A DNA stretch of 64,000 bases from Lepidostoma basale (GCA_022606425.2 JAHDVF020001047.1:1-64000); one strand, 5' to 3'; positions 22,765 through 33,562 are shown, counted from the stretch's first letter. Made by a program: numbers and translations. Notes: a model not told the origin generated them from the letters alone.

Positions 22765-22960
22765 TGACTCTTAAAGGTCAACAAATAATCTAGTGGATAC
22801 ATATCTTGAAGAGTTTTAGCCTCCTTGAATATTTTATTCCAAGTTCCTCGATCCTGCGCCTTTTGCTCCCAGCAGTCCGTTTTGCCAAACCTAGCCAGAT
22901 CAGTAAGAACATTATTCAATAGGCGCTGTCTAAGCCTTCCAAGAGGTCTTACTCCGGTCG
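22765..22960 (-). mobile_element. RTE-like LINE tail fused to family B
   Basis: Minus frame reads DLARFGKTDCWEQKAQDRG and WNKIFKEAKTL, a C-terminal RTE-type end, and runs straight into family B codons QLRRDGHLITHFF near 22740. Confidence 0.6.
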
Positions 22961-22961
22961 G

Positions 22962-23075
22962 TCTTTATTTATTTATTTTTATTATATTATACATAAATGG
23001 GACATTTAAACATAATAAAACATTTAAAGAAAAACATTTAGACGATTCATTTACACACAAAACCGTTTAATAACA
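22962..23075 (-). repeat. LINE 3' UTR-like fragment with (TTTA)n
   Basis: Similar to 63340-63425 (TTAGACGATTCATTT / TTAGACGACTCATTT and a TTATTTA-rich start). Confidence 0.5.
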
Positions 23076-23149
23076 AATAAAATAACGATATGAAACTAAA
23101 AAAATAGTATATCTCAGAAGGATTTTAAATACTCGTATACCTACCAAAG

Positions 23150-23540
23150 TCAGTAAGGCAGTACTCTTTCCGGAATTTGTAATAATTTTTTATGAACACT
23201 GCCCCACTGACACATGTCCAAATCCATGACGATTACATTCAACGTCCGAATTGCTTTTCTTTGGTTTTGGTTCTGCGCGACGGAGTAAAGAACAATTGAT
23301 GTTGGCGCTGTGGCAGGAAACTATCAGGAACAAAAATATCTGTTTGTTCCAGAACATAGGGGTTCTCAATAGAGCCCAGTTGCTGTAAATCCAGTCTTGA
23401 TATGTGTCCAATCCAAGCCAAGCGACCAACTCTCACGGTGCTCATAATAAGGGGATGCTGGGTCATCGTACGGATCTCTTGGTTGCTCCTATGCCTCCAA
23501 GTTCTCACTGCAATACCAGGTCTGGGTTCTAGGATCATTC
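23150..23540 (-). mobile_element. RTE-like / family B chimeric fragment
   Basis: A continuous minus frame joins an RTE-type segment (RVGRLAWIGHISRLDL) to a family B segment (FVPDSFLPQRQHQLFF). Either a template-switch product or two abutting insertions. Confidence 0.55.
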
Positions 23541-23599
23541 TTAGGATCTTTTCTCAACCCACTAGATATTATGTTTTTCTTTAAGAGTCATCATTCGTT

Positions 23600-24170
23600 C
23601 CTACGTCGCAAATGCTTAAATCAGGTGAGCGCGCGGGCCATCCACGTCACCCCTCAGAGAGACGAGGCGCGCAGGGAACATCTGTCGCAGTTTTGTCATC
23701 GAAATTCTAGCAGTAAGGGCGGTAGAACCGTCCTGTTGAAACCAGATATCTCACAGATCTGTTTCCTCCATTAGTTCTTCCAATTGAGGTCTACAAAAAA
23801 AATTCCAACATGGAAACATAACGTTGAGCATTGACAGTCACAGTTCGTCCATTCTCCTCGAAAAATACGGCGCAATTTTCGTGTGTTCTTACGGTTTTGG
23901 GTCTTCCTAAACTCCTAGGTCCTAGTGTGGAACCAGTTTCTTCTAACGCACCCAAGTCATGATTAAATAACTGCGAGGGACGGTATCAGGACGCCCAAGA
24001 TTGAAATGCAGCCGAAAGGCCCGCTGGGTGGCGATGACAGAACGGCCATTTTCAAGAAAAGTGCGGACGGCAAAGCCCCGGTGTTGTCCGGACCAAACCA
24101 ATACATTGACTGAAAACGGCAAGACCCTCCCGATACAATGAGACCACTCCCAGGTTCCTACCCACACCAC
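23600..24170 (-). pseudogene. Mariner-type transposase relic (HTH plus part of catalytic domain)
   Basis: From 24125 the minus strand reads an N-terminal helix-turn-helix like that of DUF4817-type arthropod transposases (RTFLENGRSVIATQRAFRLH and LGRPDTVPRSYLIMTWVR). It then jumps, across an internal deletion and frameshifts, to a catalytic segment (ENGRTVTVN, WFQQDGSTA). Residues between the HTH and the second catalytic Asp region are missing, so it cannot be active. Confidence 0.65.
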
Positions 24171-24194
24171 ACGGGATGTACCGGCCTTTCAAAA

Positions 24195-24718
24195 CTGCAC
24201 TGTCTATTTTGTCGCAACCTGTATGTGAAATCTTTATGGCATAAGCAAAGGTACATTTTTCAGTGAAATACATTATCTGCACGCATTATTTCTCACTATA
24301 TTTCACCGCGGCAGGAATTACCATTTTAATTCCATTACAAGGTTCCTGGACTTGGTTCAAATAAAATGGAGTTCGCACAATAGATTTGAATAATACTTTT
24401 TACATTATAAGTACATTAAATTCATATTTGTGTAAGTTTTCTCCTTTACAATAGCGCCGTGAACCTCGCACGGGGGGATGGAAACTTTTATGGCACGGAA
24501 TTCCAAGATGTCACCATTGTCGCAGGGATATTACGGACATTTTTAAATGCTAACGGTTCTTGGAAAATTATTGTGTGTCGGAAAAATTTCTGTTTAAATG
24601 AACGCTGTTCCGAATTTTATTTAACCGTTGGGAAGAAAGCAATTTCGGCGTTTAAGCTGACTTAAGCGCCGAAATTGCCTGAAATTTAATATGAGTTAAA
24701 TATTACTATACAGGTATA
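24195..24718. other. Unassigned DNA
   Basis: A 68-codon frame at 24459 shows no recognisable motif. Confidence 0.35.
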
Positions 24719-24719
24719 T

Positions 24720-24895
24720 CTTCTTCTTCTTCTTCACTTTTGGTAGACTCAGGAGTCTATTAATTCAGGCGGGTCCTCTTGAGACGCTGAACTCCAGCTT
24801 TCTCTCCACCGTTTCGGGGGTCTTCCTGGTCGGCGTTGTCCGTTTGGCGTTCCATGGAGAGCTATGTGTGGTATCCTATTTCACAATTCCATTTC
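24720..24895 (-). mobile_element. RTE-like family C, 3' end
   Basis: Tail as (TTC)n on plus, then the complement of the same end as 4380-4590 (GRPPKRW, SSASQEDPPE-type codons). Confidence 0.75.
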
Positions 24896-24912
24896 ACAAT
24901 TTCCAACAGGTA

Positions 24913-25930
24913 TATATAGGGTGTTTTTTTAAAGGTTTGGTTTTTAAACTGACAACATTGTTTCTCTTCTTCTTCTTCTTCTTTTTGTCCTGTCACACCT
25001 CCGTGGTGCATAGGGCCTCAAGGAATCTTCTCCACCCGACTCTATCGCATGCCTGATGCTTAACATCGTCCCAAGTGAGACCTGCTGCCTTAACCTCGTC
25101 CTGCAGGGTTCTTCTCCAGGTGGCTCTAGGTCTGCCTCGCTTTCTCTTTCCCCCCATAGGGGACCAGTCTAGTGCGCCCTGAGCGATGCAGGCTGGGTTC
25201 CGTCTCAGAGTGTGACCGATCCACTGCCATTTGCGCCTAGCGACTTGTTCTCTAATTGGCTTTTCGCCTGCTATGGTCCAGAGAACGGCATTTGACACTG
25301 TTTGGAGCCAATAGATTTTGAATATTGAGCGAAGGCACCTATTTATAAACACCTGGAGTTTACCAATAACGTCTGCGGTAGACTTCCAAGTCTCACATCC
25401 GTACAGCAGTACGCTTTTAACGTTACTGCTGAATACTTGGAGCTTGAGCTTTCTCGAAATGATACCGGAGTGCCATACAGGGCGAAGCATAGCGAAAGCT
25501 CCCCTTGCCTTGTCAAGTCTGCTGGCTACATCCTCCTCCGTACCTCCTGAGCCTGCTATCATACTACCGAGGTAGCAGAAGCTGGTCGTGGTCACAAGGG
25601 GGACACCGTGGAGCAAGATTGGGGTGGAGTCATTTGTGGACACTCGTAGGTCTACTGTCTTGGACATGTTAATCTTGAGACCTACTTTGCTTAATCTTGA
25701 GATCAACATTGTTTCTACAGACTGTCAATTTGACAGTTGACAGTTGATTTGTAGTCAATATGTTTTGCCATTTTACCCAGTTGCTCAAAAATTGGACTTA
25801 ACGATTGCACTTCATTCGAGCTAGCCGTGGCCCGAAATCATATTCAAACAATAATGGCATAAAATTATTTATTAAATAAAGCCAATATTATAGACATTAA
25901 CATTATTTTAATGTGTTTTTTTTTCATTTT
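24913..25930. mobile_element. Tc1/mariner-like element T1 with a nested RTE insertion
   Basis: Left end TATATAGGGTGTTTTTTTAAAG matches the left end of 47475-47924. Shared internal blocks include AGACTGTCAATTTGACAGTT and ATTCGAGCTAGCCGTGG. The right terminal repeat is degraded. No intact transposase. Confidence 0.7.
24966..25703 (-). mobile_element. Young RTE-like insertion (family D') in T1 with 13-bp target duplication
   Basis: Flanked by identical CAACATTGTTTCT at 24953-24965 and 25704-25716. (TTC)n on plus marks the 3' tail; the 5' end is truncated. A 238-codon frame (25709-24993) is completely open: FCYLGSMIAGSGGTEEDV, LLYGCETWKST, RRKWQWIGHTLRRNP, KRGRPRATWRRTL. This is the post-RT C-terminal domain of RTE-type proteins. 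The ATG comes from the target duplication, not the element. Confidence 0.88.
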
Positions 25931-25984
25931 GAATTTGTATAAAAGAATTTTCAGAAAAGAGGAGAAATCAAGAAAATTCTGAAG

Positions 25985-26290
25985 AATTATGCGCATATTG
26001 AAGAAATATACCAAATTTAGTCAATTACTACATTCATCGGGAGAAGATGAGGCATTGCGTTCACTTCTTTCGACTGCTTGGTGGTTGTATGTCTGTTCGT
26101 CCCTGATAATTATCTTCGGCAAAGGGGCCACAGATTGTTTTATTCCCACCAACCTGCCAATGGATATGCCGGTAGGTAGAGCAATGTCTTTGCTAAATCG
26201 TGTTACCTCGGAGTTTGTAGTATTTTGTGTTAGTGTAGGTCACCTGAGGGAAGCACTATATTTATTATAATTGTATTTTCATTTTAGAAA
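25985..26290 (+). mobile_element. Family B-like remnant
   Basis: Reads MPVGRAMSLLNRVTSEFVVF, the C-terminal block of family B; diverged and without its tail. Confidence 0.6.
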
Positions 26291-26332
26291 TTTGTCATGT
26301 ATTTCATGTTTCTCTCTCTGTTTACTATGTAA

Positions 26333-26658
26333 TTAACTAACTAACCATCACGCCATTTCCCCGGAGGGGTAGGCAGAGAGGATGGATCGCCACAATGCTC
26401 TGTCCTGGCATACCTCTCGGGCTCCCTCTACATTCGTACATCGTACCATGCGCGCACGTCGATTATTCCGACTTCCAATGTGACCGCCTTTTAGTAATTG
26501 ATTAATTTGGTCATGCCATGTTTTCCTCGGTCAACCTCGGCTTCTTTTTCAACTTACGCTGCTTGCAAGAATATGGCAGGACAAAACAATGTGGCGATCG
26601 ATCTTTATGCCTACAACTCTGGGGAAATGACGTGATGGTTAGTTAGTTAGTTATTTAA
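26333..26658. mobile_element. Two RTE-A ends head to head
   Basis: Minus copy 26333-26575, hairpin CCCCTCCGGGG (sense) at 26369-26359. A plus copy of about 80 bp follows, 26576-26658, ending GTGATGGTTAGTTAGTTAG. Both outer edges are 3' tails. Confidence 0.8.
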
Positions 26659-27666
26659 CCTTTAAACGCCCGTGCGCCGCGTGCAATAAAGGTAGCCCAC
26701 TGCCCAAGCAAATATTCGCGCGACTTGCGACCTACGCGTAGCGGTTATAAAAAAATTATATCTCTAAAATTAGTCGTCCTTTTAAGGTACAATAAAAAGC
26801 ATTATCAAAATAAGAGATTGTTTATAATTTACAAAAGCTTTATTTGTAATATCTTATATTTTGGTTTGAATGTATACAAATACTTGTAGACTAATACTGG
26901 ATTTTACTCATTGCGGGTTAATCATTTTTACACACCTTATCTTTATAGATGGCGCTAGTGTAGATTGAACTAAAAAATGTGAAGTGTTTCTCAACATAGT
27001 AGCATATAAAAATCTTTTAAAAAATTGTCAGACGTGGTGGTCGTAAGAAGGGGGGAATGGGGAATGTTGTATTACATAAAGCAATCGCGGAACCTAACCA
27101 ATGACAGGTCATAAGTCCTGTAAACACCTCGCCCACCACGTTCTGTTTCCAAAAATAATTTACATCTTCGTCTCTATTGAGATAATAAAATCCTTTTACA
27201 TCTTCGTCTCTATTGAGATACTAAAATCCTTAAAAATCTTATATTTTATATAATCACACATTAAAGTTAAAGAATAAAAAAAAAAATGAAGATATCTAAT
27301 TAAAAAATTTTTTTTCGTATGCCAAATTTTAAAATATTTGTCTATGCATAGACTTATTTTAGGCAGTGGTGTAGATTGTGTATTTTATTAGGCGGACCGT
27401 AACAAAACTACACACATCCCAAGAGTCGACCTTGTAACGCAGGTAATATTACGGATCATGACAAAAATATTTATCGGAACCGAAAATAAAATTATGGATC
27501 GGTATCTCAAAGACATAATTTACGTAAGCTATTATATATATTTTGAATACTATTGTGATAAATCAGTGTAATTCGATAGCGAAATGCACCATAATTATCG
27601 GTCCCGCACGGTACCGTTGAGTGACGCAAATCCGCGGTCCCGTACGGGACCACCGGGCGCCTAATG
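26659..27666. mobile_element. Candidate piggyBac-like element PB1 with TTAA flanks
   Basis: TTAA at 26655-26658 and 27667-27670. Ends CCTTTAAACGCCCG and, inverted, CATTAGGCGCCCG are alike. GC-rich subterminal parts contrast with the AT-rich interior. No transposase. An R copy sits inside. Confidence 0.5.
26868..27232 (+). mobile_element. Retroposon R with inverted head
   Basis: 26868-26935 is the head module in reverse (ACAAATACTTGTAGAC ... CATTGCGGGTTAATC). The body in plus orientation follows, with two tandem CTCTATTGAGATA 3' motifs at 27172 and 27208. Confidence 0.75.
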
Positions 27667-27769
27667 TTAAATAAATAAACTGTTATTCCCCTTAGAACAC
27701 TTGCTCACACCCACAAAAAAAAATTTTTTCATCGAAAATTTATTCATTATTTTAAATTCTTATTAATAT

Positions 27770-28446
27770 TTTATTATACAAAATAAACTCAAGAGCACGG
27801 AATGGATGAATGTTGAGAACTGTTTAAATAATATGCATAAATCTCTTGAAAATAGACGTACTCTTCATGATATGATGTTGCTTCATAAAATAATTCACTT
27901 TAAAATTGACAATTCTGAACTTCTCAGCAAATAGTCACTCAATACCCCCATGTCTCGCAGGAGACACACCGCGAGCCAAGTTTTCCATCTTCCTGTTTAT
28001 CGCACAAACTACGCTCTGAGCGCGGCATTGTATCGAATCTGTGATATCTACAACAAGCATTTTTGAGCAAGGAGACATTGACGTCTTTCATTTGAGCGAG
28101 CGAAATTTAAAAAAAGTGATCGAAGCAACATTTCGGCGCGGATGTGACCACGATGTAACGTGATATTATAATACTCGTATATTACTTTTTATTTTATTTT
28201 ATCTTAATTTTATTTTTTATTTCCAGTTCTATAAGTATTTTAACTCTTAAATATTATGTATACCTTATTTTGTCTTAGTTTAACTTCAATCTTGTTTCTC
28301 ACTATCATTTGTTGATTGTTAACTATTATTTTATATTTGTGGTAGCATGTAATTGGCCTTATTTTAATTATTCTAAATGTTTCTTTTATATATATGTTAT
28401 TGATATCGCTGTACGAGTATGTTACCCTTAATAAATAAATAAACAA
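27770..28446 (+). mobile_element. CR1/Jockey-like LINE family H, 3' end
   Basis: Reads, with two stops, NNMHKSLENRRTLHDMMLLH, RRRHTASQVFHLPVYRTNYA and DIDVFHLSERNLKK. This is the C-terminal pattern of Jockey/CR1/R1-type LINEs. A 3' UTR shared with 30258-30425 and a (TAAA)n tail near 28430 follow. Confidence 0.7.
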
Positions 28447-29048
28447 ATTAATGTATAATTACATTTAAACCACAAATTCAATAACTATACAAATTTCAGT
28501 TTATTTGCGGTTTGGTTATTTATTAACTAAATTTATTTATCGTATAATTGTGCTAACATTTATTATTTTAAAATAATTAACATCTTATAACTATGGAACA
28601 CAAGGCAATTAATCTTTATACTTAAATAAAGAACACTCTAGACAAAAACATTTTCAATATTAATTAGCAATAATTAGTTCTGAGAACAAAGGTTTTTGAT
28701 GTTTATGAGAATTCGATAATTTATGTTACGTATTTTGTAGAGACGAGTATACTCGTATAACATTGTAATACTTATTCAATTATAAGGGTATTAGTGGGTT
28801 CTGCTAGACTTTGAAAATAAATTTAATAGGTCTAAGGTCTGGTATATAAGCCTCGACACTGACTAATACGACTGAGAGAAGAATAAAATAATTTGAACTC
28901 TGGATATATCGAAAAATATTTAAAATAACTTGGAGAGACAGAGTTCGCAGTAAGATTGTTCTCTAACGGATGAAAAAGCATCTGGGGTTGTTCGACAGTG
29001 TAAAAACAAGGAAATTCTAAATGCGGAATTTTATCTTTTACGAGAGAA
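28447..29048. other. AT-rich DNA, nothing recognised
   Basis: No feature supported. Confidence 0.4.
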
Positions 29049-29892
29049 TTGCGTACTGTTTATTACATATACAAAATGGATAACCAGCAACTTAAGCGTC
29101 TTTCAACGATAAAGGATCTTGGTATTGTTTATGAAAGCAGGCTGACTTTCCATGCTCACATCGAGATAATACGAGTATGTGGAGTTGCACTGAAAATGTT
29201 GGGATTTATTCTCCGAACTGGTAGAGTTTTCAGGAATCCCTATGTTTTGCGAATTTTGTATAACTCATTGGTCCGGAGCCGGCTCGAGTGTGGTTCGGTG
29301 ATATGGAGTCCCCACGAGGCGAGATACTCGCTCATGTTAGAGAGGGTTCAGAAAAGATTTCTGAGATATCTCTACATGAGAGAGTTTGGTAGCTATCCGT
29401 GGCCTTATCCCACTGCATTCCTCTTGGGCATGTTGGGGACCAATCGTTTGCAGATAAGAAGAGATGGGTGCACCCTTACCCATTTTTTCAGACTTATCTG
29501 GGGATTCTTTGAGAACTCCGTTATCTCGGCATCTATCCATCTTTATGTTCCAGACGGTTATCCTCGACAGCGTCAACACAGACCGTTTTATCTCCCAGCA
29601 TGCAGAACTAACCTGCCTCTGGTGATGCCGGTGGGGAGAGTAATCAAACTACTGAACATGATTGCTTCGGAGATCGACTTCTTTCATATTCGTGAAAGTA
29701 CGTAAAGATGACAAATACTCTTGACTTTGGAGAGTATTATATATTCCTAATGTCGAACCATCTCTCACGCGTTCCTGGTATTATTTATTTTTTTATGTTT
29801 TACCTGTTATTAATAGATGAAACTATACTTGTTGTTTGTACTCGTAATATCATTTGAGAAAATAAACTGATTTGATTTAATTTGATTTGAGA
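29049..29892 (+). mobile_element. Best family B (CR1/Jockey-like) copy, 218-codon open frame
   Basis: The open frame 29049-29705 spans the RT thumb/C-terminal region: LSTIKDLGIVYESRLTFHAH, LEYGSV-like LECGSVIWSPHEARYSLMLE, RVQKRFLRYLYMREFGSYPW, then the family end at HIREST and a stop at 29703. A 3' UTR with AAATAAACTG and (TGATT)n at 29866-29889 follows. The catalytic RT motifs lie upstream and are absent, so this is a 5'-truncated insertion. Confidence 0.85.
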
Positions 29893-29924
29893 AAAATATC
29901 AACTCCTTCAACAGATAATTTAGA

Positions 29925-30062
29925 GAAAAAAACACCAGGTAAAAAAGGATCAGATCGGAAAAGAATCTCTTGGCTGTACAATTAAAGGCAATGTTTCAGG
30001 GCAGCAGTCAACAAGGTGGAAATATCTCTGATGATCTACCTTCGCAGAGGAGACGGCACTTA
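29925..30062 (+). mobile_element. RTE-like LINE family I, extreme C-terminus
   Basis: Ends with codons for FRRGDGT-type residues (CGCAGAGGAGACGGCACTTAG), identical to 50620-50640. Confidence 0.6.
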
Positions 30063-30069
30063 GAGCTAC

Positions 30070-30172
30070 ATCTATTTAGCTAAAAGGTAGCTAATATTTA
30101 GCTAATAGGTAGCTAATATTTAGCTAATAGGTAGCTAATATTTAGCTAATAGGTAGCTAAACATGTAATACG
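30070..30172. repeat. 22-bp minisatellite
   Basis: About 4.5 units of AGCTAATATTTAGCTAATAGGT. Confidence 0.9.
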
Positions 30173-30184
30173 TAGCCTATGCAT

Positions 30185-30246
30185 CTATTTGGCTCGTGCT
30201 GTAATGATATACAGAGCGATTCAACATAATAATAATAATAATATAT
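30185..30246 (+). mobile_element. SINE1 3' end fragment
   Basis: TTTGGCTCGTGCTGTAATGA then (AAT)n; the alternative 3' end also seen at 6243 and 16701. Confidence 0.6.
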
Positions 30247-30257
30247 TAGAAAAAAAA

Positions 30258-30425
30258 CGCTTAGAAAATATAAAGTAAGGCCAATTACAAGCTTCCACAA
30301 ATATAAAATAAAAGTAAACAGTTAACAGACGACTGTGAGAACCGAAATTGAAGTTAAACTAAGACAAAGTGAGGCTAAACAAAATATTTAAGAGTTCAAA
30401 ATAATAATAGCAGTGGAAATAAAAA
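30258..30425 (-). mobile_element. Family H 3' UTR fragment
   Basis: Reverse complement matches 28230-28400 (AGTTTAACTTCAAT, GTTAACTATTATTTTAT). Confidence 0.65.
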
Positions 30426-30591
30426 AAGAAGTAGTACATTATAAAATCATGTTACATTATGGTCTCATCCACGCCGAAGGTAGCTCCGATCATTTTTTTG
30501 AAGTTTTGCTCCTTCAAATGGAAAACATTTGAAAACATATGTGCATTTGTTGTCAATTTGAATAATTTCTTTAATTCCTTTTTGCAGTAAG

Positions 30592-30780
30592 TTTTCGGTC
30601 TTCCTCTATTTTTAGTACAATGAACATCATTAACATCTACTTACTTTACCATTCTTTCTTCATTCATTATTTCCATGTGTCCAAACCATCTTAATGTTAC
30701 TTTCGTTATTTTGTTCATAACACTTTCTATTTTTATATTTCCATTTGACACTAAATCGTATATAGATTTACGTTTTTCAT
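30592..30780 (-). mobile_element. RTE-A internal fragment
   Basis: TCGGTCTTCCTCTATTT to CATTTGACACT, without the 3' tail. Confidence 0.65.
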
Positions 30781-31130
30781 TATTAACACTATGTTGAGGG
30801 AACATTTTCTCTTTTCTGTGTAAAAATAACTTCTTTTTTTCTTCTCCCTAACTTTTCTTTTGAATGTTGTATTTAATCTTTGTGTTTTCTTTTCATTATT
30901 AACGTATTTGATAGTAAGGCTTTCATTCCAACGTAGTCAAAGTTAAGGTGACTTGACAAGATGACGTTGACAAGGAAAAACTAGATAAAGGATGGAGAAG
31001 TTTTTTTTCCAAACGATTATCTACATCAGAGGAATCGTTATGAAACGACGAGGAAAAGGAAAATTGAACTGAATATTTAAAAATATATTTAGAATCTAAT
31101 ACTTGTTTATTTTTATTAGAAATACAAAAC
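30781..31130. other. Unassigned DNA
   Basis: No repeat or convincing gene seen. Confidence 0.35.
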
Positions 31131-32038
31131 AAAATTAACTAACCATTACGCTGTCTCATCGAAGGGGTAGGCAGGAAAAATGGACTGTCACATTGTTCTT
31201 TCCTGACACACTTCTTTTGATTCCTCAACATTTATACGTCATGTCATGCACGCACGTCGATTTCTCCACCTCTTCACGTGGCCGACATTCAATATTTAAT
31301 TTATTTGATCGTGCCACGTTTCCCCCGCTATTTCTAGTTCCGTTTACATCGTTAACTACTTTCTTTACTATTCTTTTTTCATTCACTATTTACATGTATC
31401 TAAACCATCTTAATGATACTTTCATTATTTTGTTCATCTTCTTCTTTTTTTTCCTCAGCCTATTCCCGTCCTCTCCTGGACAAAGGCCTCCTCCATTCGC
31501 TTCCATGTCACTTTGTCACGTGCAGGCTGCATCCAGTTTATTCCGACGTGTCTGTTCAGATCATCCTTCCACCGTAGTTTCGGTCGCCCTGCACTTTTCT
31601 TTGCCGTCCACGGTCTCCAAGTCAGCAGTCTTCTTGTCCATTTTTCATCTGAGCTTCTGGCTACGTGACCTGCCCATTGCCATTTTAGAGTCGTCACCCG
31701 GTGGATTATGTCAGTGATCATTGTTTTTTCTTTCACCGTATCGTTTCCGACTCTATCTCTTGGGCTTATTCCTAACATGGCTTTTTGTGTCACTCGTAGT
31801 TTCTCGGCACATTTTGTTCATAACACTTTCATTTATTATATTTGCATTTGACACTCAATCATACCTATATACAATAGATTTATGCACATTCGTCTTTCTC
31901 ATTTCTACTGCATTTATTTTACTTTCATCCTTATTTTGCCAGTTCCATGCTTCGCTTCCATACATAATGGTCGGTATAAGAACACCATTGTGCGCTACTA
32001 TTTCAACATTTCTAGATAGATTTTTTTGTTTGCGATGA
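31131..32038 (-). mobile_element. RTE-A copy split by family D
   Basis: Tail region at 31131 (CTAACCATTACGC) with loop UUCG and a decayed stem. Continues past the insertion (31811) to a TTGTTTGCGATGACAAC block at 32023. Confidence 0.8.
31438..31810 (-). mobile_element. RTE-like family D with 11-bp target duplication
   Basis: ATTTTGTTCAT is repeated exactly at 31427-31437 and 31811-31821. The 112-codon minus frame (31793-31455) is open: KWQWAGHVARSSDEKWTRRL, AGRPKLRWKDDLNRHVG, WKRMEEAFVQERTGIG and stop. A short (GAA)n-like tail shows as TTCTTC on plus at 31438. Confidence 0.85.
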
Positions 32039-32090
32039 CAACTAAATATTCACAAAAAGCTAACCCATCAAAGCTTGTTAAATATAAACT

Positions 32091-32412
32091 TACTAACTAA
32101 CTAACCATCACGCCGTCTCCTCGAAAGGGTAGGCAGAAAGAATGGACTGCCACACTCTTCTTTCCTGACATATTTCTCTCGCTTCCTTGAGGACGTCGCG
32201 CGTCGATTTCTTTGACTCCTCGCATGGCCGACATTCAATATTTGATTTATTTGATCGTGCCACGTTTTCCTCGATCTTCCTCTATTTCAGTTACATCGTT
32301 AACATTTACTTTTTTTACCATTCTTTCTTCATTTATTCTTTCTATATGTCCAAATCATCTTAATGATCCTTTCATTATTTTGTTCATAATACCATCATTC
32401 GCACCGCATTCA
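32091..32412 (-). mobile_element. RTE-A 3' fragment
   Basis: (CTAA)n tail. The hairpin has a changed closing pair (CCCTTTCGAGG, sense 32129-32119). Ends abruptly at CCGCATTCACC. Confidence 0.8.
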
Positions 32413-32964
32413 CCGTATTCGTTAAATATACTGAATGACAAAACATGTGTAAGTACTTTGATGTCTAATTAAGTACTTAATCTCCCTATTCTTACAATGT
32501 TAGAAACATTTAAAAAAAGGCTACGAAATTATCGTGTGCGTAGGGCAAATATTAATATCGAAATTTAATTAACATTCTTAGAAGAGGAAACGTTTGATCG
32601 CTTTGTTTCTATCCAATTTTGAAACGTAATTATCGACGCATATTAAATATTTCAAGAGATGTAGATAGATCTTTCCATTCTACTACATTCCAAATAATAA
32701 TTAAGGCTTATTTTTAGGCCGCTGTATAAAACATAATGGCAGTGGGTGGGGATGAGTTCAGACAGTCACCTTGAATCCTGAAGTGAAGGCCATGGAACAG
32801 CAGAGGAGGCATAGGAAGATTACATAAAAAGGTGGACGGATGATATTATCAAATCAAATCCAATTAAATCCTACAACTCAAGATAGAAAATGTTGGAAGA
32901 GTTTAGAAGAGGTCTAATATTCAGCATTAAAAAGCCTCTACGTAATCAGTCTTTCCGATTTTTT
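32413..32964. other. Unassigned DNA
   Basis: No recognised feature. Confidence 0.35.
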
Positions 32965-33145
32965 TTATGAATTAAAACACGTTTTTTCCAATTTTCAGCT
33001 TACTTTTCTCGATATGTTTCGAAAGCAATACTGAGTTTATATCGCTCTTCCGATGATGAAAGTGTAAAACCTTCGAAACATGTCTGAAAAAATAAACTCA
33101 AAAGTGAAAAAAAAACGGTGTTTTATTTACAAAAAAATCGTCTCT
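32965..33145. mobile_element. Penelope-like foldback, family P2
   Basis: Left arm TCTCGATATGTTTCGAAAG, core CCGATGATGAAAG...CTTCGAAACATGTC, right arm AATAAACTCAAAAGTG. Matches 20042-20285. Confidence 0.55.
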
Positions 33146-33417
33146 ATGGATTTCCACAGTGTTAACGCTTTAAGTTTATAAAAAAATGAACCTTTCATTA
33201 TTAGTCTGCCGTATTGTAGCCTTTCAGCAAAGCTGTAAGGGCTGTTTAAAAAGTTCAACAAAGCTTTTAAAATGTCTTTTAAGTTAGAACATGATACGCC
33301 TCAAGCTTTTTGATACAATTTCCATTGTTTGTACATAATTGGTCAAATTATTAGATTACAGAATACAGAATATCCAATCAAAATAAATCTTAGCTTCTTT
33401 CAATCTAAGGTCAATTT

Positions 33418-33562
33418 AAGGTCGGACATGTAAGAAGTCGGAAGAATCGACGTGTTTGTATGACTCGCTGTATGAATCTGAAGTAAGATAGAGAGGTGTG
33501 TCAGTATAGTGTAATATGACCGTCTGTTCTCTCTGCCTACCATTTCAAAGAAACTGTGTGAT
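33418..33562 (+). mobile_element. RTE-A 3' fragment, decayed
   Basis: Codons for GHVRSRKNRRV-like and MTRCMN, ending GTGTGATGG; no hairpin left. Confidence 0.6.

Noticed and set aside
23190..23429. A separate small gene
   Set aside because: It is family B sequence fused to an RTE-type C-terminus.
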